Shown: piece after piece, positions 1 to 11,122 of the stretch
Position numbering within the stretch: position 1 is the first letter of the stretch
How the letters are laid out: each line of letters starts with the position of its first letter
Assembly: GCF_947502995.1 (NCBI RefSeq)
Contig: NZ_CANNBW010000004.1
Location: 1-64,000, forward strand
Source: an uncultured Tenacibaculum sp.
Lineage (GTDB): Bacteria > Bacteroidota > Bacteroidia > Flavobacteriales > Flavobacteriaceae
Length of the DNA stretch: 64,000 nt
Reading direction: 5' to 3'
The notes under the pieces: generated by a model
Told to the model about the DNA's origin: nothing
What the model saw: the letters and a program-made list of their open reading frames with translations, nothing else
Databases searched by the model: none
Program-made: the position numbers and the translations under genes

Positions 1-5
1 ATAAA

Positions 6-33
6 AAACCAGAGAAGCTAGCTTCTCTGGTTT
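6..33 (-). terminator. Rho-independent terminator of clpB
   Basis: A perfect 13-bp inverted repeat with a 2-nt centre (AAACCAGAGAAGC and its complement) lies just past the clpB stop. It is followed on the minus strand by six T residues, so it is a standard intrinsic terminator. Confidence 0.85.
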
Positions 34-54
34 AAATAATACTTTTTAAAACTG

Positions 55-2676
55 TCAACCTATTTTAGGACGACACACTTCTTCGTCATGAATTGGATTT
101 CGAAACACTAAAGTTCCATCAAATTCATCTAGAAGTATAAGACTATCATTAGATATTTTTCCAGCTAAAATTTCTTTCGACAATAAGTTTAACACTTGTT
201 TTTGGATGACTCTTTTTACAGGTCTTGCGCCGAACTCAGGTTGAAATCCTTTTTCGGCTAAATGCGTTATAGCTTGCTCTGTAGCGTCTAAAGTTATGCT
301 CTGAGCAGAAATCATTTTTTTAATATGATTTAACTGTAATCGAACAATTGACTTTATATTGTCTTTCGAAAGTGGTGTAAACATGATAATATCATCAATA
401 CGATTTAAGAATTCTGGTCTAACACTTTGTTTTAAAAGCCCTAAAACTTCTTCTTTAGCTAAATCCATAGAAGCTTCAATAGCCCCATTCATAGTTTCAT
501 ATTTCTCTTGAATGATATGGCTTCCCATATTAGATGTCATGATAATAATGGTATTCTTAAAATCAGCAACACGACCTTTATTATCGGTTAATCTACCTTC
601 GTCTAATACTTGTAAAAGAATATTAAAAGTATCAGGATGTGCTTTTTCTATTTCATCTAATAAAACTACAGAATATGGCTTTCTACGAACAGCTTCAGTT
701 AATTGACCACCTTCATCATAACCTACATAACCAGGAGGCGCTCCAACTAATCTACTTACTGAATGACGTTCTTGATATTCACTCATATCTATTCTTGTCA
801 TTGCATTTTCATCATCAAATAAATAGGAAGCTAAAGCTTTTGCTAATTCTGTTTTACCAACACCAGTTGTTCCTAAGAAAAGGAAAGAACCAATTGGTTT
901 GTTCGGATTTTGTAATCCAGCTCTAGAACGTCGTACCGCATCGGAAACTGCTTCAATAGCTTCTTCTTGTCCAACAACACGTTTATGTAATTCATCTTCT
1001 AAACGAAGTAACTTTTCGCGTTCAGACTGTAACATTTTCGTAACAGGAATTCCAGTCCATTTGGCAACAACTTCAGCAATATCATCATAAGTAACCTCTT
1101 CTTTAATTAAAGCATTGTCACTTTCGTTAATTAAAGTTTCTTGTTGTTTTTCTAGTGCTTCTTGAGCTTCCTTTATTTTACCATATCGCAGTTCAGCAAC
1201 ACGACCATAATCTCCATTACGTTCGGCTTTTTCAGCTTCTAATTTATAATCTTCAATATCAGTTTTTAACTTCTGAATTGTATCTACTACACTTTTTTCA
1301 GATTGCCATTTCGCGTTAATGTCATTACGTTCTTCTTTTAAATTAGCAAGATCGGCATTTAATGATTTCAATTTTAAATCGTCATTTTCACGTTTTATAG
1401 CTTCAATTTCAATTTCTAATTGCATTATTTTACGATCTAAAACATCTAATTCTTCAGGTTTAGAATTGATTTCCATTCGAAGTTTAGCTGCTGCTTCATC
1501 CATTAAATCGATAGCTTTGTCTGGTAAAAATCGACTCGTAATATAACGTTGAGAAAGCTCTACAGCACCAATAATAGCTTCGTCTTTAATTCGAACTTTA
1601 TGATGTGTTTCGTATTTTTCTTTTATTCCACGTAATATAGAAATTGCACTTTCTGTATCTGGTTCATCAACCATTACTTTTTGAAAACGACGTTCTAAAG
1701 CTTTATCTTTTTCGAAATATTTCTGATACTCATCTAAGGTTGTAGCACCAATTGCTCTTAATTCACCACGAGCTAATGCAGGCTTCAAAATATTTGCAGC
1801 ATCCATTGCACCTTGTCCGCCACCAGCACCAACTAAAGTGTGAATTTCATCAATAAATAATACGATATCACCTTCAGAAGCTGTAACTTCTTTTACAACG
1901 GATTTTAATCGCTCTTCAAACTCACCTTTAAATTTAGCACCGGCAATTAAAGCACCCATATCTAAAGAATAAATTTGTTTGTCTTTTAAGTTTTCTGGAA
2001 CATCTCCTTTAATAATTCGGTGTGCTAATCCTTCAGCAATAGCTGTTTTACCTGTACCCGGTTCACCAACTAAAATAGGATTGTTTTTAGTTCTTCTTGA
2101 AAGAATTTGAAGTAAACGTCTAATTTCTTCATCTCTACCAATAACCGGATCTAATTTTCCGTCCTGTGCTAATTGATTTAAATTTTTAGCATATTTACTT
2201 AGAGCGTTGTAAGATTCTTCTGCACTTTGAGAAGTAACTCTGTTTCCTTTACGAAGTTCTTCTATGGCAGCTTTTAAATTTTTCTCATTTACACCTTGAT
2301 CCTTTAAAAACTGAGCGATTTGACTTTTTGAATTAAAAATAGCTAAAACTAAATGTTCTACAGATACATATTCATCATTCATCTTTTTAGCAACAATACT
2401 AGCTTCATTTAAGGTTTTATTAGCCTCTCTTGATAGCATAATATCAACTCCATTAACTTTAGAAAAACTTTGTAGTTGTTTTTCTAATACTTGAGAAACT
2501 AAATCTATATTTACATTCAGTTTCTTCAATATATAGGGTAACACATTTTTATCAACTTGTAATAAAGCTTTGAAAAAATGTTCATTCTCAATTAAGTTAT
2601 GACTATACTCTTGCGTGATTTGTTGGGCAAGTTGAACAGTCTCTTGTGATTTTATTGTATAGTTATTAAAATTCAT
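55..2676 (-). CDS. clpB: ATP-dependent chaperone ClpB
   Basis: ClpB is the cytosolic Hsp100 disaggregase that works with DnaK to rescue aggregated proteins after stress. The 873-residue product has the full layout: a Clp N-domain (about 1-145), first AAA+ module with Walker A GEPGTGKT near residue 203 and Walker B FIDEIH, a long coiled-coil middle domain (about 400-525) that separates ClpB from ClpA and ClpC, and a second AAA+ module with GTTGVGKT near residue 601. It is a single gene facing away from the next one and closed by a perfect hairpin. Length is normal for the family. No CIRCE or other heat-shock operator was recognised upstream. Confidence 0.97.
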   Translation of the reverse strand: MNFNNYTIKSQETVQLAQQITQEYSHNLIENEHFFKALLQVDKNVLPYILKKLNVNIDLVSQVLEKQLQSFSKVNGVDIMLSREANKTLNEASIVAKKMNDEYVSVEHLVLAIFNSKSQIAQFLKDQGVNEKNLKAAIEELRKGNRVTSQSAEESYNALSKYAKNLNQLAQDGKLDPVIGRDEEIRRLLQILSRRTKNNPILVGEPGTGKTAIAEGLAHRIIKGDVPENLKDKQIYSLDMGALIAGAKFKGEFEERLKSVVKEVTASEGDIVLFIDEIHTLVGAGGGQGAMDAANILKPALARGELRAIGATTLDEYQKYFEKDKALERRFQKVMVDEPDTESAISILRGIKEKYETHHKVRIKDEAIIGAVELSQRYITSRFLPDKAIDLMDEAAAKLRMEINSKPEELDVLDRKIMQLEIEIEAIKRENDDLKLKSLNADLANLKEERNDINAKWQSEKSVVDTIQKLKTDIEDYKLEAEKAERNGDYGRVAELRYGKIKEAQEALEKQQETLINESDNALIKEEVTYDDIAEVVAKWTGIPVTKMLQSEREKLLRLEDELHKRVVGQEEAIEAVSDAVRRSRAGLQNPNKPIGSFLFLGTTGVGKTELAKALASYLFDDENAMTRIDMSEYQERHSVSRLVGAPPGYVGYDEGGQLTEAVRRKPYSVVLLDEIEKAHPDTFNILLQVLDEGRLTDNKGRVADFKNTIIIMTSNMGSHIIQEKYETMNGAIEASMDLAKEEVLGLLKQSVRPEFLNRIDDIIMFTPLSKDNIKSIVRLQLNHIKKMISAQSITLDATEQAITHLAEKGFQPEFGARPVKRVIQKQVLNLLSKEILAGKISNDSLILLDEFDGTLVFRNPIHDEEVCRPKIG

Positions 2677-2830
2677 TTTCTCAACTTTTTTATTTCACAC
2701 AGTAATAGTCAAAATACATTCCATTAAAAAAAAGATGTCAATTTGACTTTTTATTCATAATAATCCTGAAATTATGTCGTTCTTGTGTTGGTTTTTCAAT
2801 ATTAAACATGTTAATCCCCAAATAAATCCC

Positions 2831-5518
2831 ATGAAAACTTCAATTAAACTCCTAATGTTTTTAGTAGCTACTTCCGTTTATGCACGAGATATTTACGTTG
2901 CTAAAAACGGAAAAGACACCAATACCGGCGATCAAAATTCTCCATATTTAACTGTTGCTAAAGCTTGTGAAGAAGCAATGCCTGGAGATATTGTATACAT
3001 TAGAGCTGGTAAATATGAAGAAACGATCAGACCTGTTAGATCTGGAGTAGCAGGTAATCCTATTATTTTTAGATCTTTTCCAGGTGAGAATGTAGTTATA
3101 TCTGCGATGGAATCTTTAAATGGTTGGACTTCTGATGGTGATGGTATATGGAAGACCACAGTGAGTTGGGATTTAGGACAGCGTAATTTTGTAATGAATG
3201 GAACTACAGTTTTAGATTTAGCCAGATGGCCAAATAATACAGATGGAGATCGTTTTACTTTAAATTCTCTTCGTAACGATGGAGGTAGTCAAGATAATGT
3301 TTCTATAAATGCTTTTTTAACTGATGCTGATATTCCAAATTGGAACTGGTCTAACGGAGGTTCTATTATGTTTTATGGAGATAGACCGGGTTCTGGTTGG
3401 ACAACATGGAGAGCTTGGATTAAAAGTCAGTCTTCAGGTCGTGTAAATTTTGACGCAATAAAAAATCAAGACTGGATTATCAGTGCTCATCCTCCTGGAG
3501 ATTTTGGAGATTATTATTTAGAAGGAATTAAAGAAGCTTTAGATTATCAAAATGAATGGTTTTTTGATGCTTCTATTCGAACACTTTTTGTGCAATTACC
3601 AGGAGGAGTTAAACCAAATGATGGAGATGTTCAAATGTCTAGAAGAGAAGTAACAGCTAATTTAGATGGACGCAATTATATTCATATAGAAAATATGGCT
3701 TTGTTTGGTGGAAATGTTTCTATAAAGGGAACTGGAAACAAATTAAATGGGGTTACACTTTTATATGGAAGTATGACTAGAGGAATTAATCCAAATTTCA
3801 ATTCAGGAATTAATGCTGTTGATATTAAACACGGTTCAAATAATACAATAATAGAACATTGTGAAATAGGATATGGAGATGCAACAGGAGTTTGGGATGC
3901 AGGAACTGCTTCTATTATAAGAAATAATTACATACACGATTTCGATTTTTTAGGTTCTTATGATGCCCCAATAATGGCAAGAGGAGGAAAGGATACGAAA
4001 ATTCTAAGGAATCATATTTCAAGAGGTGGAAGAGATGCAATTCAAATTGTAAATAAAAATTCTGAAGTTGCTTGGAATGATGTTTCTCAAAGTAATCTTA
4101 TTGCTGACGATTGTGCTTTATTGTATACAATTAATAAAGGTTTGAATTTAGAAATTCATCATAATTGGTTTCATGATGCTGAAAGTAGAGGGAAATTAAA
4201 AAAGGCTGCTGGAATCTATTTAGATAATGATGCAGAAGATGTTCGAGTGTATAGAAATGTAGTTTGGAATGTAGAGTGGACCAACATTCAAATTAACTGG
4301 GATGGAAAAGATATCGATATTTTTAATAATACGTTAGTAAAAGCACAAGGAGGAACAATGGGAGCTTGGCATAAAGCAGGAACAATGTTTACTAATGTTA
4401 AGGTTTGGAATAATATTACAGATCGTAATGCTACAGATCAAGGCGGAAATCAGGAAACCGAAGGAACTTGGGAACCACAATCTGATAAACAAAATAACCT
4501 GGTAGATAAAACATCTTTTTTCGATCATACTAATAATGATTTTAAACTAAAAGATGGAAGTCTTGCTGTAGATTTTGGAAGGCAAATTACAGGAATAACA
4601 GATGGTTTTAAAGGAAGCTCTCCTGATGTTGGTGCTTATGAAGTAGGCGATAATTGGGTTCCTGGACCAGATTGGAAACTTTCTGAAGGAGCTAATGGAA
4701 GTTGTTATAATTTACCTGGAGAATCTTGTAGTTGTACTCCTATGGTTTGGTATAAAGATGCGGATGGTGATGGATTAGGAGATATTAATAATTCTATAGA
4801 AACCTGTGATAGACCAAATGGTTATGTTATTGATAATACAGATAATTGTGATTACGATGCAGATAATAGATGTGATATTTTACATCAGGTAGGAGTTAAA
4901 ATTGAAGCTGAGAATTATAATAGTCAACAAGGAGTTCAAATAGAAAATAATAGCGGAACGTTAACAAACTTAGGTTTTATAGAGAACAACGATTTTGCAG
5001 TATATAAAGTTAATGTTAATAGAACTGGTACTTACACGTTAACTTTTAGAGTTGCAAGTGCTAGTCAGGGTGGAGAGATTCATATTTCTTCAGATAACAG
5101 TGCATCAAATAGTACAAAATTATCAGTAACTAATACAGGTGGTTGGCAAGATTGGAAAGAAATCTCAACAACTATGAAATTATCAAGTGGTATTCAAAAT
5201 ATAAAAACAAGATATGAAGGAACAAGTAGTTTCTTATTTAATATAGATTGGTTTAGAATTGATTCCTCAGTTTTATCTGTTGATGAAAATGAAATAGCAA
5301 GAGTTAAAGTATACCCTAATCCATCAAATACTATTATTGTAGTAGACGGACTAAATGAAGCTCATAAATTTAATTTAGTTGATTTGAATGGTAGAGCTAT
5401 TCAAAAAGTAAAACTAAATGCTGTAAGTAATAGTTTTGACATTTCTCATCTATCAAAAGGAATATATTTCCTGAAATCTTTGAGTGTAGATTTTACTCAT
5501 AAGATTATAAAGAATTAA
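2831..5518 (+). CDS. Secreted right-handed beta-helix protein with CBM6-like domain and T9SS sorting signal
   Basis: This is a large exported protein. The start at 2831 is chosen over an upstream in-frame start (2774) because it gives a clean signal peptide, MKTSIKLLMFLVATSVYA. The N-terminal part (IYVAKNGKDTNTGDQNSPY, then PGDIVYIRAGKYEE) is the DUF1565-like opening of parallel beta-helix proteins, which include many polysaccharide lyases. The helix runs to about residue 630. A Cys-rich linker with a DADGDGLGD calcium-loop motif follows, then a CBM6-like carbohydrate-binding domain (starting near IEAENYN, ending NIDWFRIDSS), then a C-terminal VKVYPNPSN segment typical of T9SS type A sorting domains. 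It probably acts on or binds a polysaccharide at the cell surface; the substrate cannot be read. No TonB/SusCD genes adjoin it. Confidence 0.88.
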   Translation: MKTSIKLLMFLVATSVYARDIYVAKNGKDTNTGDQNSPYLTVAKACEEAMPGDIVYIRAGKYEETIRPVRSGVAGNPIIFRSFPGENVVISAMESLNGWTSDGDGIWKTTVSWDLGQRNFVMNGTTVLDLARWPNNTDGDRFTLNSLRNDGGSQDNVSINAFLTDADIPNWNWSNGGSIMFYGDRPGSGWTTWRAWIKSQSSGRVNFDAIKNQDWIISAHPPGDFGDYYLEGIKEALDYQNEWFFDASIRTLFVQLPGGVKPNDGDVQMSRREVTANLDGRNYIHIENMALFGGNVSIKGTGNKLNGVTLLYGSMTRGINPNFNSGINAVDIKHGSNNTIIEHCEIGYGDATGVWDAGTASIIRNNYIHDFDFLGSYDAPIMARGGKDTKILRNHISRGGRDAIQIVNKNSEVAWNDVSQSNLIADDCALLYTINKGLNLEIHHNWFHDAESRGKLKKAAGIYLDNDAEDVRVYRNVVWNVEWTNIQINWDGKDIDIFNNTLVKAQGGTMGAWHKAGTMFTNVKVWNNITDRNATDQGGNQETEGTWEPQSDKQNNLVDKTSFFDHTNNDFKLKDGSLAVDFGRQITGITDGFKGSSPDVGAYEVGDNWVPGPDWKLSEGANGSCYNLPGESCSCTPMVWYKDADGDGLGDINNSIETCDRPNGYVIDNTDNCDYDADNRCDILHQVGVKIEAENYNSQQGVQIENNSGTLTNLGFIENNDFAVYKVNVNRTGTYTLTFRVASASQGGEIHISSDNSASNSTKLSVTNTGGWQDWKEISTTMKLSSGIQNIKTRYEGTSSFLFNIDWFRIDSSVLSVDENEIARVKVYPNPSNTIIVVDGLNEAHKFNLVDLNGRAIQKVKLNAVSNSFDISHLSKGIYFLKSLSVDFTHKIIKN

Positions 5519-5583
5519 CTTTGTAAGTAAGTATAGAAAAATTAGACTATGCTTAAAAAGCAATTTATTTTAAAAGTAAGATT

Positions 5584-5991
5584 ATGGGAGTTTTTGGAAA
5601 TATGTTTAAAAAATCATCAGGACAAAAGAAAGAAGAAGTAAAACAAAATAATATCAATTGGATTCCTTTAAAAACTGTAGATCAAATTAAGGCAGTAACT
5701 AAAAGATCGCATAACAAACCTGTAGGTATTTTTAAGCATTCAACACGTTGTGCCATTAGTAAAACTGTTATTAAAAACTTCGATCAAGGTTTTCCTAAAG
5801 AGTTAAATGATAAAATTGATATCTTTTATATAGATCTTTTAAATTATAGAGATGTTTCTAATGAAGTAGGGTACGAATATCAAGTATTACATCAATCTCC
5901 TCAGTTTCTTTTAATTAATAAAGGAGAGGCTGTTTTACATGCTTCGCATTACGATATTACACAAATAGATTTAGAAAAAATCTTAAAATAA
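5584..5991 (+). CDS. ytxJ: Bacillithiol system redox-active protein YtxJ
   Basis: A 135-residue thioredoxin-fold protein matching YtxJ, the monothiol bacilliredoxin that removes bacillithiol from protein thiols. The family signature is visible as GIFKHSTRCAISKTV with the single reactive Cys near residue 58, followed by FYIDLLNYRDVSNEV and the cis-Pro region HQSPQFLLI. The Lys-rich N-terminus (MGVFGNMFKK) is common in flavobacterial copies. It implies that this organism makes bacillithiol, although no bsh genes are in the window. It stands alone about 65 bp after the beta-helix gene. Confidence 0.9.
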   Translation: MGVFGNMFKKSSGQKKEEVKQNNINWIPLKTVDQIKAVTKRSHNKPVGIFKHSTRCAISKTVIKNFDQGFPKELNDKIDIFYIDLLNYRDVSNEVGYEYQVLHQSPQFLLINKGEAVLHASHYDITQIDLEKILK

Positions 5992-6015
5992 TATGTAGGT
6001 TTTACAAATAGGTTG

Positions 6016-6023
6016 TATTTTTG
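6016..6023 (+). promoter_or_regulatory. Bacteroidota -7 box (TATTTTTG) of the helicase gene
   Basis: TATTTTTG fits the Bacteroidota TAnnTTTG -7 consensus and lies 22 nt before the TTG start at 6046. No convincing -33 TTG was seen. Confidence 0.45.
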
Positions 6024-6045
6024 AGCTTTCAAAAAAATTAACCTT

Positions 6046-7599
6046 TTGAGCGCCACAGATTCAAAAAATAAAGTAGGAAAGAGCCTATATAACTATCAAA
6101 AAGAAGCATTATTCAACATCTTTAAAAGTTTTGAAAATGCTCCTGAAAATTATCATTTGTTATACCAGCTTCCAACAGGAGGTGGTAAAACTGTGATTTT
6201 CTCTGAGATTACTCGTCAGTATTTAAAACATTATCAAAAGAAAGTTTTAATAATGACACACCGAATCGAATTATGTAAGCAAACAGCAAGAATGCTTGGT
6301 GAATTCGGTGTAGAAAATAAAATTATTGATAGTAAGGCAGAGTTAGATGATCAAGGTGATTACGATTGTTTCGTAGCAATGGTAGAAACCTTAAATAACC
6401 GTTTGAATGATGATATTTTAGATATCTCAGATGTAGGTTTAGTTATTATAGATGAGGCTCACTACAATTCGTTTACAAAATTATTTAAGTTCTTTAACAA
6501 ATCTTTCATTTTAGGTGTTACAGCAACTCCTTTGAGTTCGAATATAAAAATGCCGATGAAAGATAATTATGATCACTTAATTGTAGGAGAAAGTATTGCT
6601 GCACTGATTGAAAATGAATATCTAGCAAAAGCAAATGTTTATTCATATAATGTAGGTTTAACTTCTTTAGAAGTAGGAGCAAACGGAGATTATACAGTTA
6701 AATCTTCTGAAGATTTATATACAAATACAAACATGTTATCTAAGCTTTTACAAGCTTATGAAGAAAGAGCAAAAGGAACAAAAACACTAATCTTTAATAA
6801 TGGTATTAACACATCTTTGTATGTGTATGATACATTTAAAAGAGCAGGATATCCTATAGCACATTTAGATAACACAAATACTAAAAAGGAGAGAGATGCT
6901 ATTTTAAAATGGTTTAATCAAACTCCTAATGCCATTATCACTTCTGTAAGTATTTTAACTACAGGTTTTGATGAACCTTCTGTTCAATCTATCATTTTAA
7001 ATAGAGCTACAAAATCATTAACGTTATATTATCAGATGATTGGTCGTGGTTCACGTATCATTCCTGGGAAATCACATTTTAATGTAATTGATTTAGGAAA
7101 TAACTTCCATAGGTTCGGACCATGGGGTGCTGATCTAGATTGGCAAAAAATGTTTAGAGCTCCAAATTTCTATCTTGACAATTTATTAACTGATGAGGAT
7201 ATAGAAAGTACATTTAAGTACGAACTACCTGAAGATGTTAAGAAAGAGTTTGCAAATACTAAGGAAGAAGATTTATATTTTGATGTAAAACGGGTTTACA
7301 TTGATACAATACAATCTGGACAAAGTTCAAAGAAAGTATTAGAAAAATCAATTATACATCATACAAGAATGTGTGTTGAGAATAGTGAAGATGTTTTTGA
7401 TGCTTTAATTTTAGCTAAGAAATTAGGAGGTGATATTGATGATAGAATTCACAGATACTCGAAATGTATTTGTAAATCAACACATAATTTCATCGATTGG
7501 TTACAAGATGACTATAGAAAAAAATTAAACTCACATATTAGAGCTAATTTTGATGATGTATATGAAGAAATTCATGGTCATCCACCACCAGAAGAATAA
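6046..7599 (+). CDS. DEAD/DEAH box helicase, superfamily 2
   Basis: A 517-residue SF2 helicase with the standard motifs in order: Walker A LPTGGGKTVIF (near residue 43), motif Ia MTHRIELCKQT, DEAH in VIIDEAHYNSF, motif III GVTATP, motif V TGFDEPSV and motif VI YQMIGRGSR. It belongs to the compact group related to UvrB/type III restriction helicases; whether it acts on DNA or RNA is unclear. The start is TTG: there is no in-frame ATG before the Walker A motif and a -7 box sits 22 nt upstream. The C-terminus (about 400-517) carries an alpha-helical extension of unknown role. It is closed by the terminator at 7621. Confidence 0.9.
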   Translation: MSATDSKNKVGKSLYNYQKEALFNIFKSFENAPENYHLLYQLPTGGGKTVIFSEITRQYLKHYQKKVLIMTHRIELCKQTARMLGEFGVENKIIDSKAELDDQGDYDCFVAMVETLNNRLNDDILDISDVGLVIIDEAHYNSFTKLFKFFNKSFILGVTATPLSSNIKMPMKDNYDHLIVGESIAALIENEYLAKANVYSYNVGLTSLEVGANGDYTVKSSEDLYTNTNMLSKLLQAYEERAKGTKTLIFNNGINTSLYVYDTFKRAGYPIAHLDNTNTKKERDAILKWFNQTPNAIITSVSILTTGFDEPSVQSIILNRATKSLTLYYQMIGRGSRIIPGKSHFNVIDLGNNFHRFGPWGADLDWQKMFRAPNFYLDNLLTDEDIESTFKYELPEDVKKEFANTKEEDLYFDVKRVYIDTIQSGQSSKKVLEKSIIHHTRMCVENSEDVFDALILAKKLGGDIDDRIHRYSKCICKSTHNFIDWLQDDYRKKLNSHIRANFDDVYEEIHGHPPPEE

Positions 7600-7620
7600 A
7601 GAATATTACGCATAATAAAA

Positions 7621-7652
7621 AAACCATTTCTAAACAGAAATGGTTTTTTCTT
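7621..7652. terminator. Bidirectional terminator between the helicase gene and fahA
   Basis: AAACCATTTCT, loop AAAC, AGAAATGGTTT, with T-rich tracts on both sides. It sits between two convergent genes and can serve both. Confidence 0.85.
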
Positions 7653-7670
7653 TTTAAAAGAAAATAGAAC

Positions 7671-8960
7671 TTATTTTTTGAAAGGTTTTGCTGGTAATAT
7701 TTTACCAGTACATTCACCAAAACCAATTCTTATTTCGTCGTTTTTAGCATATCCTCTCATAATTACTGTATCATGATCGTTAATGAACTTACGCTCGCTA
7801 CCGTCATTCATTTTGATAGGATTTTGTCCTCTCCATGTTAACTCTAACATCGAACCAAAACTATCTTGTGTTGGTCCAGATATAGTTCCACTTCCCATCA
7901 TGTCACCAGCTTCAACAGGACAACCATTTACTGTATGGTGTGCTAATTGCTGAGCCATTGTCCAGTACATATACTTAAAGTTAGAGTTACAAACTACAGT
8001 TTCTTTCTCATTTTCTGGCTGAATTGCCATTTGTAAGTTAATATCAAAACTGTGTTTTCCTTCGTGCTGTAAATAAGGTAAAGGCTGTGGTTCTTGTTTA
8101 GGGTTGTCAACTCTAAAAGGTTCTAAAGCATCTAAAGTAACAATCCATGGAGAAATAGTAGAGGCAAAGTTTTTCCCTAAGAACGGTCCTAAAGGTTGGT
8201 ATTCCCAAGCTTGAATATCTCTTGCAGACCAGTCATTAAATAAAACTAATCCAAAAATATAATCTTCAGCTTCTTCTACAGAAATACGATCTCCTAAATC
8301 ATTAGACACAGTAGTAATAAAAGCCATTTCTAATTCAAAATCTAATAATTTTGAAGGTCCAAAACCAGGTGCTCCACCTTCTTCAGTTGGTCTAGATTGT
8401 CCAATAGGTCTGTGAATTGGTGTTCCAGAAGGAATAATAGAAGAACTTCTACCGTGATATCCAATAGGAATGTGAAGCCAGTTTGGTAATAAAGCATTTT
8501 TAGGATCTCTAAATAAACTACCTACATTAGTAGCATGCTCTTTACTAGCGTAAAAGTCAGTATAATCACCAACTTGAACAGGTAAAAGCATTTCAATTTC
8601 ATCCATTCTAAAAATGATCTTGTCTTTGTGATCTGCGTTATCACGAAGTTTCCCATTCTTAACATCAAATATATCAGCAATTCTGTTTCTAACTAATCGC
8701 CAAGTTTTTCTACCATCGGCAATAAAGTCATTTAAAGTATCTTGTAAAAATATATCGTCAGTCAATGGAATACCTTCGAAATACCCTAATTGGTGCAATG
8801 CACCTAAATCAATGGCAAAATCACCAATCCTTGTTCCAATAGTGATAATATCGTCACGAGTTAAGAAAACACCAAAAGGTATATTTTGAATTGGGAAATC
8901 TGAAGTTTCTTCAACTTTCAACCACGATTTCCTGTTCGGGTTATTAGCTGTTATTTCCAT
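7671..8960 (-). CDS. fahA: Fumarylacetoacetase
   Basis: The last enzyme of tyrosine and homogentisate breakdown, cleaving fumarylacetoacetate to fumarate and acetoacetate in the cytosol. The 429-residue protein has the family's N-terminal domain (FGVFLTRDD, FAIDLGAL) and the catalytic FAH domain with IGYHGRSSSIIPSGTPI, LDFELEMAFI (metal-binding Glu residues), WSARDIQAWEYQPLGPFLGKN and GDMMGSGTISGP. Length and motifs are complete. It stands alone: no homogentisate dioxygenase or tyrosine aminotransferase lies beside it here. Confidence 0.96.
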   Translation of the reverse strand: MEITANNPNRKSWLKVEETSDFPIQNIPFGVFLTRDDIITIGTRIGDFAIDLGALHQLGYFEGIPLTDDIFLQDTLNDFIADGRKTWRLVRNRIADIFDVKNGKLRDNADHKDKIIFRMDEIEMLLPVQVGDYTDFYASKEHATNVGSLFRDPKNALLPNWLHIPIGYHGRSSSIIPSGTPIHRPIGQSRPTEEGGAPGFGPSKLLDFELEMAFITTVSNDLGDRISVEEAEDYIFGLVLFNDWSARDIQAWEYQPLGPFLGKNFASTISPWIVTLDALEPFRVDNPKQEPQPLPYLQHEGKHSFDINLQMAIQPENEKETVVCNSNFKYMYWTMAQQLAHHTVNGCPVEAGDMMGSGTISGPTQDSFGSMLELTWRGQNPIKMNDGSERKFINDHDTVIMRGYAKNDEIRIGFGECTGKILPAKPFKK

Positions 8961-9108
8961 TTCGTTTTTTAGTTAATTGTTTCATCAAACGTACATATTT
9001 TTTCAATTCACAACAAACTTTAATCACGAAAAAAAGCAGATATTTTTCCTGTAAATAAGTTAAAAATAAATATGTTCTTCATTATTAGCGCAATTCAATG
9101 TGAAACAC

Positions 9109-9116
9109 TACTTTTG
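9109..9116 (+). promoter_or_regulatory. -7 box (TACTTTTG) of typA
   Basis: TACTTTTG matches TAnnTTTG and ends 20 nt before the typA ATG, which implies a short 5' leader. The -33 element is not clear. Confidence 0.5.
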
Positions 9117-9136
9117 CGGCAAATTAATGTAGCACT

Positions 9137-10906
9137 ATGCAATCCATAAGAAATATAGCAATTATAGCCCACGTAGATCATGGAAAAACTACCTTAGTAG
9201 ATAAGATCATAGATCAGGCTAAAATATTAGATGAGCGTAAAGAACGTACAGATTTATTATTAGATAATAATGATTTAGAGAGAGAACGCGGGATTACAAT
9301 TTTATCTAAAAACGTTTCTGTAAACTATAAAGGAGTTAAAATTAATGTAATTGATACTCCTGGTCACGCCGATTTCGGAGGAGAAGTAGAGCGTGTATTA
9401 AAAATGGCAGATGGTGTTTTATTATTAGTTGACGCTTTTGAAGGACCAATGCCACAAACTCGTTTTGTATTAGGGAAAGCATTAGAATTAGGATTAACCC
9501 CAATCGTGGTAGTAAATAAGGTAGACAAAGAAAATTGTACACCAGATTTAGTTCACGAAAAAGTATTCGATTTAATGTTTGCTTTAGAAGCTACGGAAGA
9601 ACAATTAGATTTTACTACAATTTATGGTTCTGCTAAAAATGGTTGGATGAGTACCGATTGGCAGAATGAAACAGATAATATTATTCCTTTATTAGATGCT
9701 GTTTTAGAAACTATTCCAGAAGCACCATACAGAGAAGGAACTCCACAAATGCAAATCACATCATTAGATTATTCTTCATTTAAAGGAAGAATTGCTATTG
9801 GTAGAGTATATAGAGGAGATTTAGAAAAGAACAAAGATTACATGTTATGTAAAGCTGATGGAACAAACAAAAAAGTTCGTATCAAAGAATTACATGTTTT
9901 CGAAGGAATGGGGAAAGCTGAAACTGATAAAGTTCGTAGTGGTGATATTTGTGCAGTTACAGGAATTGATGATTTTGAAATCGGAGATACAATTGCAGAT
10001 TTAGAAAACCCAGAAGCTTTAGATCGTATTGAAGTAGATAAGCCTACAATGAGTATGTTATTTACAATTAATAATTCTCCTTTCTATGGTAAAGAAGGTA
10101 AATATGTAACATCTCGTCACTTACGTGATCGTTTATATAAAGAAACAGAGAAAAATTTAGCTTTACGTATTGAAGATACAGATACAGAAGATAAGTTTAA
10201 TGTATTCGGACGTGGTATTCTTCACTTATCTGTTTTAATTGAAACAATGCGTAGAGAAGGATACGAATTACAAGTTGGTCGTCCACAAGTAATTTTAAAA
10301 GATATTGATGGTACGAAATGTGAACCATATGAAACATTAGTAATTGATGTTCCTGAAGAGTTAGCAAGTAAAGCAATTAACTTGGTAACAATGCGTAAAG
10401 GAGATTTATTAGTAATGGAACCAAAAGGAGATTTACAACACTTAGAGTTTGATATTCCTTCAAGAGGTTTAATTGGTTTACGTAATAAATTACTTACAGC
10501 AACACAAGGTGAGGCAATTATAAACCACCGTTTAAGAGGTTATGATGCTTACAAAGGAGAGTTCTCTGATTTAGTAAATGGAGCAATCGTTTCTTCTGAA
10601 AGTGGAAAAGCTACAGCTTATGCTATTGATAGATTACAAGATAGAGGGAAATTCTTTATCGATCCTAACCAAGAAATTTATAAAGGTCAGGTCGTAGGTG
10701 AAAATGCTAAACAAGATGATTTAGCCGTAAACTTAATCAAAGGGAAGAAGTTAACCAACGTTCGTGCTTCTGGATCTGATGATGGAGTTAAAATTGCACC
10801 TAAAATCGATATGTCTTTAGAAGAATGTATGGAGTATATTAAAGATGATGAATATTTAGAAGTTACTCCAGAAAGTTTAAGAATCAGAAAGATAAACTTT
10901 AGATAG
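9137..10906 (+). CDS. typA: Translational GTPase TypA/BipA
   Basis: A ribosome-associated GTPase of the EF-G/LepA class, involved in late 50S assembly and growth under cold or other stress. The 589-residue protein starts with G1 motif AHVDHGKTT, then ERGITI (switch I), DTPGHADF (G3) and NKVD (G4). These are followed by domain II, EF-G-like domains III and V ([10 protein letters not shown]) and the BipA C-terminal domain ending in PESLRIRK. All GTPase motifs are intact and the length is normal. It is monocistronic, with a -7 box upstream and a strong hairpin downstream. Confidence 0.97.
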   Translation: MQSIRNIAIIAHVDHGKTTLVDKIIDQAKILDERKERTDLLLDNNDLERERGITILSKNVSVNYKGVKINVIDTPGHADFGGEVERVLKMADGVLLLVDAFEGPMPQTRFVLGKALELGLTPIVVVNKVDKENCTPDLVHEKVFDLMFALEATEEQLDFTTIYGSAKNGWMSTDWQNETDNIIPLLDAVLETIPEAPYREGTPQMQITSLDYSSFKGRIAIGRVYRGDLEKNKDYMLCKADGTNKKVRIKELHVFEGMGKAETDKVRSGDICAVTGIDDFEIGDTIADLENPEALDRIEVDKPTMSMLFTINNSPFYGKEGKYVTSRHLRDRLYKETEKNLALRIEDTDTEDKFNVFGRGILHLSVLIETMRREGYELQVGRPQVILKDIDGTKCEPYETLVIDVPEELASKAINLVTMRKGDLLVMEPKGDLQHLEFDIPSRGLIGLRNKLLTATQGEAIINHRLRGYDAYKGEFSDLVNGAIVSSESGKATAYAIDRLQDRGKFFIDPNQEIYKGQVVGENAKQDDLAVNLIKGKKLTNVRASGSDDGVKIAPKIDMSLEECMEYIKDDEYLEVTPESLRIRKINFR

Positions 10907-10924
10907 AAATCTTAATATATTGTT

Positions 10925-10952
10925 AAAAACACCCAGTTTTGGGTGTTTTTTT
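10925..10952 (+). terminator. Rho-independent terminator of typA
   Basis: AAAAACACCC, loop AGTTTT, GGGTGTTTTT and more T residues, 18 nt after the typA stop. Confidence 0.85.
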
Positions 10953-11005
10953 ATGTTTTTTAGCTGTTTGTTTATGTTTAAACAATAAAACTTAAACAAA
11001 ATTGT

Positions 11006-11013
11006 TATATTTG
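11006..11013 (+). promoter_or_regulatory. Possible -7 box (TATATTTG) of the fasciclin lipoprotein gene
   Basis: TATATTTG fits TAnnTTTG. It lies about 110 nt before the ATG, so the leader would be long. No -33 TTG at the usual spacing was found. Confidence 0.35.
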
Positions 11014-11122
11014 AGTATCACTTAGAAATAAACAGGTGATTTTTTTTGGCCAAAAAACTTTTTGTTTATTAAAATTAAGTAAAAGTTAAACAATTAAATT
11101 AACCCTAAAAAACAAACTGATA

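Noticed and set aside
512..1546. Plus-strand ORFs opposite clpB
   Set aside because: They lie wholly inside clpB on the opposite strand, with low-complexity translations and no motifs; ClpB explains the sequence.
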